In this document: piece by piece, positions 20,872-26,024 of the stretch
Layout of the letters: each line of letters starts with the position of its first letter
Numbering within the stretch: the stretch's first letter is position 1
NCBI GenBank assembly: GCA_016800925.1
Contig: JABCPU010000802.1
Location: forward strand, 1 to 26,024
Source of the DNA: Suillus spraguei
Taxonomy: Eukaryota > Basidiomycota > Agaricomycetes > Boletales > Suillaceae
Reading direction: 5' to 3'
Length of the DNA stretch: 26,024 nt
Made by a program: the position numbers and the translations under genes
The notes under the pieces: generated by a model
The model's database searches: none
What the model saw: only the letters and a program-made list of their open reading frames with translations
Told to the model about the DNA's origin: nothing

Positions 20872-22338
20872 ATGTCTTTCCCCACTGACTACATCACCCC
20901 CGTCACTGTCGCCACCAATGACTCCGACTCTGAAGCAGAACAATACGGAACCCTTACCACTGAAATTGATAACAACTCCTACATTGAAGCCGCCATCCTC
21001 TGCGAGGGACACGCCCTCAAAATCGAAAGAATCCTCACTGAAAGAGGTGCTTTCCCCGCACTGCTCATTGTTAACATCATCCGCACCGCAGCCCTTATTG
21101 AAGTTATCGCCAAAGACACAACAGAAATTACACTCCTCACCGCTTCCTTCATCTTCAAAAATGCATTCGTGCTTACGCTATGCTGTTGCTTCCCAATTCT
21201 TTTAAAAATGACGTTGAGGAAGCTATTCACATCATTGCCGAACGTCGAGCAGGCGTTGCTCAACCTCCCTCTCCGCCGAAAGATACGCCACTTCCTATTC
21301 CAGCACCCGCTTCTTCGCGCATGTATTCTAGTCTTGACGCCTTTGCTGGCTTATGCACTGCTGTCCAGGAGATCGGAAATCTCACCAACTCAGTTGTCGA
21401 AACCATCCAGCAGTCAGTCGCTGAAACCAGAGCGGCAAGAAACCTAGTGGAAGAAGCTATCACTGATTTACAACAGACGCAAGAAGACCTTGCATCTCCT
21501 CGAACCCCATCCCCCATCGAACAGCCAACTTCGCTACCTCCCATCACGACCTCTCTTGACTGCCCCGATTGGCTGTATGAACCCTGCACAAAGGAGCAGT
21601 GTGAGGCCGCTAAATTACTAGGTATCCCTACCACTGAGTTGGTAACACTCGGCCCCCGACTTCGCGACCTTCATATACACCCTCCAATGTCTATCCCACG
21701 TCATTCGGTCCAATGGACCCTGTTTCGCCGGTCTTAGTAAAAGACTTCGGCATAACCTCTCCGTCCTCCTCTGACGAACTTCTTGTGGCTGCTGAATGAG
21801 CAGTTACACCTGACCTCCCTACATCGGCGTATACTCTCACCCCTGCCCAACAAGCGCAGCTTAGGCGCGAAAACACACTTGCCTTGAAACGCATGAAGAA
21901 GAACAAAGGGAAGAAACGTGCCAGATCCACTAGTCCCACGCCATCATTTCTCCGTCACCCCTACACAAAGTCCATTCCAACCCTGACGAGAACATGAAGT
22001 GCCGTGTCTGTGGATTACTTGGACATCGTCAGAAGAATTGTGCGGAATATCAATGCAAAGTTTGCAGATATTGGTCACCCACTCACTTATCCATCTATTG
22101 TCCTAAACGAGTCGGACCTCCCCCTTCGAGTTAACTTGGAAGGACGAAGGATTCTATGACACACTTTGCACTTGGGAGAAACAGCTTGACGATGAACGTA
22201 TTCAAGCAGAAAAGAGAAGGGACTCCAAACGACGCGCTGGTCTAGAAGAAGCCGCGTATATGAGGAGTGGGTCCTTTGCTGACGAAGACTACGAATGGAG
22301 TGATGATCCTGTTTACTATGCGAACCAAGATGAGTAAA
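20872..22338 (+). pseudogene. Extra 3' ORF of element 2: coiled coil plus two zinc knuckles
   Basis: This ORF lies between the pol stop (20795) and the polypurine tract and shares no frame with pol. It starts MSFPTDYITPV, with an acidic DSDSEAEQYG segment. A frameshift near 21180 moves to a frame with a proline-rich linker and a likely coiled coil (AVQEIGNLTNSVVETIQQSV, about 21355-21490). After an in-frame TGA at 21798-21800 comes a Lys-rich stretch. Two zinc knuckles follow at 22000-22102 (CX2CX4HX4C and CX2CX6HX4C), then an acidic tail to TAA at 22338. Element 3 has the same ORF. It resembles a second nucleocapsid-like protein in the position of an env gene, without a membrane segment. Function unknown. 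Confidence 0.8.
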
Positions 22339-22357
22339 GTCGGTGACTTTACGTATA

Positions 22358-22370
22358 AAAAGGGGGTAAT
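22358..22370 (+). other. Polypurine tract of element 2
   Basis: AAAAAGGGGG followed by TAA abuts the 3' LTR start at 22371. This is the usual place and composition for the plus-strand primer. Element 3 has the same tract in inverted orientation at 24077-24089. Confidence 0.85.
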
Positions 22371-22843
22371 GTTACAATCGTATGTGCCCCTATTCATTTT
22401 CTATTCATTTACCTTGTATATTACATAACGAGACTCTGACTCATATGCTCAACGCATCTGTACGATACATGCCTTCCTTATTTAGGATACGCATTTATAT
22501 TCTCACAGTTATCTGGTCTGTGCGCACATATTGGCCTATTTAAGCACAGTGTACTTGTAGTAGATTCCCTACTTTAATCTTACTGGGTTTTACCTGGAAT
22601 CTCCTTCGCTTAGGTCTCCAACCTAAGTCGTCTTGAATCGTCTCTAAGTCTAAGCACTCCTTAGCCTTAGTCTCTATTCTCGCGGATACCTCTTAGACTT
22701 GTCTTTGAGGCTGAACCCTTGATCGTACTCGGAACGCGTTCCTTGTACTTTCACCTTGTCCTCTTCTGGACATTGTAAGAACTCCCAGCAGACTGCCTGT
22801 GTCTTCTCACTGTCGCTGGTGACGCCCACCCCAGTTCGTAACA
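22371..22843 (+). repeat. 3' LTR of element 2
   Basis: TGTTACAATCG...TTCGTAACA, 473 bp, matches 15225-15697. It keeps five CpG sites that are CA or TG in the 5' LTR and has lost one CpG that the 5' LTR keeps. It has one extra C in GACGCCCACC. Confidence 0.97.
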
Positions 22844-23334
22844 GACTCTAGCTATTGAAAGGGGACTTGGTATTGAAATCCAAGGATGTCCATTCCTGCT
22901 ATCTGCTTATACCCATAGTGAGTTCCTTGGCAGCAGGTTCAATAGTAAGCTAGAAGATCTCTGAAGTAGTGACTAGTCTTGACCAGGCATCCTACCTGCT
23001 TGTCTGAGAAGGTGATTGTTGTAACTTCCCACAAATTACAGTAGCACAGTTGTTGCAAAACACCTGCACTCCATTGGAGAGAGTAATTCGGCCAGTTATT
23101 TTTGTTTCTTAGTTGTTTGACTTCTGTGTTTTTCTTTGAAGTTTAGTTGTTTCGAGAATCTTTGTCATTGTCGAAGAGTTTGCTGATCTCACAGAAGTGA
23201 CTCATTTGCTGACTGTAGCCTGGGGAACATAAACAGACACCCATGTACAACCATGTTATCAGTCATTGGTATTTGTCTGAATCACTGACTGTGGAGATAT
23301 TTGGTTTTATAGGTGTTTATCTATAGATCATCTA
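22844..23334. other. Spacer between element 2 and element 4 fragment
   Basis: No domain-bearing ORF was seen. The sequence is T-rich near 23100-23160. It may be degraded sequence of element 4 upstream of its integrase, but I could not recognise RNase H motifs in it. Confidence 0.4.
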
Positions 23335-23599
23335 TCTAAGAAGACAATGGGTATACGCAGGACCCATGGTGTAAGAAAACTGAACAATTTACTAGGCTCG
23401 CTTCCGGGACTGTCACAGGATGCAAAGGGTCTTTTCTACATATCACACTGTTTGATTACCCCCCGTGTCAACAACCTTTGTGAACAACTCTTTCATGCAG
23501 CCCACAATGCTGTGGGACACTTTGGCGCTGACAAGTCTTATGCACTACTCCATGCGTCTACTACTGGCCAAATATGCAGAAAGATCTGGTTGAGTCTTA
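23335..23599 (+). pseudogene. Integrase N-terminal fragment of a fourth gypsy element
   Basis: The plus strand reads GYTQDPWC in one frame near 23348-23371. In the frame of the ORF starting at 23347 it reads LNNLLGSLPGLSQDAKGLFY and HAAHNAVGHFGADKSYALL, the HxxxxH half of the gypsy integrase zinc-binding region. It closely parallels GHFGIDKSY and GYTIDPWC of element 1, so it belongs to that lineage and not to that of element 2. It is cut at 23599, just after codons equivalent to MQKDLVES, by the LTR of element 3. The rest, including the catalytic core, is not visible. Confidence 0.85.
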
Positions 23600-24076
23600 T
23601 GTTATGAACTGGGATGGCGTCACCAGCGACAGTGAAAAGACACAGCCGGTCTGCTGGGAAGTTCTTACAATGTCCAGAAGAGGACAAGGTGAAAGTACAA
23701 GGAACGCGTTCCGAGTACGATCAAAGGTTCGGCCTCAAAGACAAGTCTAAGAGGTTCTACAAGAATAGAGACTAAGGCTAAGGAGTGCTTAGACTTAGAG
23801 ATGATTCAAGACGACTTAGGTTGGAGACCTAAGCGAAGGAGATTCCAGGTAAAACCCAGTAAGATTAAAGTAAAGAATCAACTACAAGTACAACGTGCTT
23901 AAATAGACCAATATGTGCGCACGGACCAAGAGAGGCATGAGAAAAGTAAGTGCGTATCCAAATAAGGAAGGCAACTATAGTACAGATGCATTGAGCATAT
24001 GAGTCAGAGTCATGTGACATGATATACAAGTAAGGAAACAAAGAGAAAATGAATAGGGGCACGTACAACTGTAACA
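23600..24076 (-). repeat. 3' LTR of element 3
   Basis: On the minus strand it begins TGTTACAGTTGTACG and ends TTCATAACA, 477 bp. It aligns along its whole length with the LTRs of element 2 but is more diverged. The final GTAACA has become ATAACA, a CpG-to-CA change. It keeps ACTTTAATCTT, the proposed transcript start. Confidence 0.93.
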
Positions 24077-24089
24077 TTACCCCCTTTTT
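24077..24089 (-). other. Polypurine tract of element 3
   Basis: The minus strand reads AAAAAGGGGGTAA directly before the LTR, identical to that of element 2. Confidence 0.8.
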
Positions 24090-24108
24090 ACACATAAAGT
24101 CACCGACT

Positions 24109-25568
24109 TTACTCATCCTGGTTCGCATAGTAAACAGGGTCATCACTATACTCATAGTCTTCATCAGCAAATGATCCACTTCTATATATGCGGCTTCTTC
24201 AACACCTGCACGTCGTTTAGAGTCTCTCCTTTCTCTGCTTGAAGTCGTTCATCGTCAAGCTGTTGTTCCAAGAACGAAGTGCATCGTAGAATCCATCGTC
24301 CTTCAAAGTTAACGTAAAGGGAGGAGTTCCAACTCATCGAGGACACTAAATGGATAGATGAGTAGGTGACCAGTATCTGCAAACTTGCACTGGTATTCCG
24401 CACAGTTCTTTTGACGATGTCCAAGTAATCCACAGATGCGACATTTCATATTTTCATCGGGATTGGAGATGGATTTGCGTAATGGTGACGGTGAAATGAT
24501 GGGTTTAGGACTAGTGGATCTGGCGCGCTTCTTCCCCTTAATTCCGTCTCATGCGTTTCAAGGCAAGAGTGTTATTGCATCTGAGCTGCGCTTGTTGATC
24601 AGGGAAAGAGAGCATATGCTGATGCTGGGAGATCAGGAGTAGTTCCTCATTCGGCAACCGCAAGAAGTTCGTTAGAAGAAGAGGGGAAGTTATGCCGAAG
24701 TCTTTTACTAGGACTGCAAGACAGGACCATTGGGACCAAATGATGACGGAATGGACATGGGAGGGTGAATGTGAAGATCGCGAAGTCGAGGGCCGAGCAC
24801 TATTAATTCAGCAACAGGAATTCCTAACCTTTTGCAGCTTCACACTGTTCTTCTGTACAAGGCTCATATAGCCAAGCAGGATGATCATGGGAGACTATAC
24901 CGTGGGATGATGAGGTTGATTGTTCGATGGGAGATGGGGTTCGTGGAGAGGTGAGTTCGGCTTGCGTTTGTTGCAGATCAGTGATGGCTTCTTTGACTAG
25001 GTTTCTGGCCGCTCTGGTTTCAGCGACTGATTGCTGGATGGTTTCGACAACTGCGTTGGTGAGCTGTCCGATCTCCTGGACAGCAGTGCATAAGCCAGCA
25101 AGGGCGTCAACACTAGAATACATGCGCGAAGAAGAGGGTGCTGGAATAGGAAGTGGCGTATCTTCCTGCGGAGAAGGAGGTCGAGCAACACCTGCCGACG
25201 TTCGGCCACAATGTGAATAGCTTCTTCAACATCGCTCTTAAAGAATTGGGAAGCAGCAGCATAGCATAAGAACGAATGCGTTTTTGAAGATGAAGGAGGC
25301 GATGGCGGTAGGTGATTTCTGTGGTTTCGTTGGCAGTGGCTTCAACGAGGGCTGCTGTGCGTATGATGTTGATGAGGAGTAGGGAGGGAAGGCGCCTCTT
25401 TCAGTGAGGATTCTTTCAATTTCGAGCGCATGTCCTTCGCATAGAAGGGCGGCTTCAATGTAGGAGTGTTGTCGATTTCCAGTGGTAAGGTTCCGTAGTT
25501 TTCTGCATCGGAGTCGGAGTCATTGTTGGCAACGGTGACGGGGTGATGTAAGCAGTAGGGAAAGACAT
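24109..25568 (-). pseudogene. Extra 3' ORF of element 3 (homologue of 20872-22338)
   Basis: It starts at the ATG at 25568 (MSFPT), loses frame after a few codons (one C fewer than element 2) and continues as VTVANNDSDSDAENYGTL. The coiled-coil block (AVQEIGQLTNAVVETIQQSV) is at about 24945-25090 and is nearly identical to that of element 2. The first zinc knuckle, CRICGLLGHRQKNC, is near 24408-24450. The second loses frame after one missing A (TGCAAGTTTGC for TGCAAAGTTTGC). The ORF ends at TAA 24109-24111. Conservation of the whole layout in a separate insertion shows the ORF belongs to the family and is not a chance capture in one copy. Confidence 0.8.
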
Positions 25569-25638
25569 TTGAACGGTAGTTGATCAAGTGCTGGTGCTAG
25601 TTGATTGACTGAAGGTTAATCAGAGGGCGTGTTGCTTC

Positions 25639-26024
25639 TTATAAGCATTCAAAATTCGAGCGGAGTTCTTCAAGTTCTTTTCTGGAGCCACTCGTTATCT
25701 CCTGACGAATATCCTTTCCAGGAAACGAGATAACGTCGGCGAGTGCCGGTTCCTTTGTGAGAAAGAATTGCTTCTATTTCATATTCTTCTTCTTCTTCAA
25801 TGATGTCAGGTGGTGTTCGGGGAAGTTCGGACGTGTACGTCCGTTTCGCTATAGGATGATAAGATGGAAGCATGGAACGTAGGATGGATTTTTCCACTGT
25901 GGAGGGAGTTTTAAGCGTAAACGTGATGGGTGATAAGACATCGATGATCGGGAAGGGTCCGTATCGCTTTGGCGCAAGTTCTTGATGGGAGTTTTGAGTC
26001 TAAGATTAGCGGCAGAATAGCCAA
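25639..26024 (-). pseudogene. pol: Pol 3' end of element 3: integrase tail and chromodomain
   Basis: The minus strand from the right edge reads the linker ending the integrase (SPITFTLKTPSTVEKS). A frameshift region follows, then DIIEEEEEYEIEAILSHKGT and RRRYLVSWKGYSSGDNEW, a chromodomain with the aromatic and WKGY residues expected of chromoviral integrases. Such domains steer insertion to particular histone marks. It ends at TAA 25639-25641. The chromodomain is better kept here than in element 2, where the middle is frameshifted. Confidence 0.85.

Larger units (their letters stand above)
15225..22843 (+). mobile_element. Full-length chromodomain Ty3/gypsy retrotransposon (element 2), mutated
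   Basis: Two 473-bp LTRs (15225-15697 and 22371-22843) flank about 6.7 kb holding, in order, self-priming site, gag, protease, RT, RNase H, integrase, chromodomain, an extra zinc-knuckle ORF and a polypurine tract. Integrase after RT/RNase H, the chromodomain and the self-primer place it with Tf1/sushi-type chromoviruses. Gag is intact, but pol and the extra ORF carry several frameshifts, so this copy is defective. The 5-bp flanks (GAATA left, GACTC right) do not match, so no target duplication is seen. Confidence 0.97.
23600..26024 (-). mobile_element. Chromodomain Ty3/gypsy element (element 3), right end outside window
   Basis: This is a minus-strand relative of element 2. From the left it has the 3' LTR (23600-24076), polypurine tract, extra zinc-knuckle ORF (24109-25568), then the pol 3' end with chromodomain (25639 upward) running off the right edge. 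It lies inside the integrase of element 4 and in inverted orientation to element 2. The expected 5-bp target duplication would repeat TCTTA (23595-23599) at its far end. Confidence 0.93.

Noticed and set aside
20872..22338. Extra 3' ORF as a retroviral envelope gene
   Set aside because: It has zinc knuckles, a coiled coil and charged tails, but no signal peptide or transmembrane segment in the main frame. The hydrophobic run near 21270-21360 belongs to a shifted frame.

Overview
This window looks like repeat-rich fungal nuclear DNA, most likely from a basidiomycete (probably Agaricomycetes). The clues are many short introns of about 42-62 bp in the host genes, a fungal-type GH3 acyl-amido synthetase family, and several decayed Ty3/gypsy LTR retrotransposons of two kinds. 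No rRNA, tRNA or CRISPR array was seen. The species is not identifiable from the sequence alone.

Layout. Positions 1-4882 hold most of a minus-strand Ty3/gypsy element (element 1): a 5' LTR at about 4688-4882, a gag-protease-RT ORF, then RT/RNase H/integrase broken by frameshifts. It runs off the left edge. It sits inside an intron of a GH3 fragment (4883-5124). Positions 5125-6110 carry no clear gene. An intact-looking seven-exon GH3 gene (copy A, 6302-8375, minus, 585 aa) is followed upstream by an unrecognised, coding-like locus (8618-9429). A second, decayed GH3 copy (copy B, 10735-12805) has the same exon layout but three disabling lesions. Positions 12991-15224 are gene-poor and hold an AT-rich stretch, a TCCGGAA-rich stretch and a CAGCGGTA-rich stretch.

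Positions 15225-22843 are a full-length but mutated chromodomain-containing Ty3/gypsy element (element 2, plus). It has 473-bp LTRs, a Tf1-like self-priming site, gag, pol and an extra 3' ORF with a coiled coil and two zinc knuckles. Positions 23335-23599 hold an integrase fragment of a further gypsy element (element 4). It is interrupted at 23600 by element 3, a minus-strand relative of element 2 that runs off the right edge and keeps the same extra 3' ORF.

How it fits together. The host content is a head-to-tail GH3 cluster in three states: intact, pseudogenised, and truncated then split by a retroelement. The rest is nested retrotransposons. The LTR pair of element 2 differs only by transitions at CpG sites plus indels, which suggests cytosine methylation or RIP-like silencing. 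The most novel-looking items are the conserved extra 3' ORF of elements 2 and 3 and the 11-nt self-primer arrangement.
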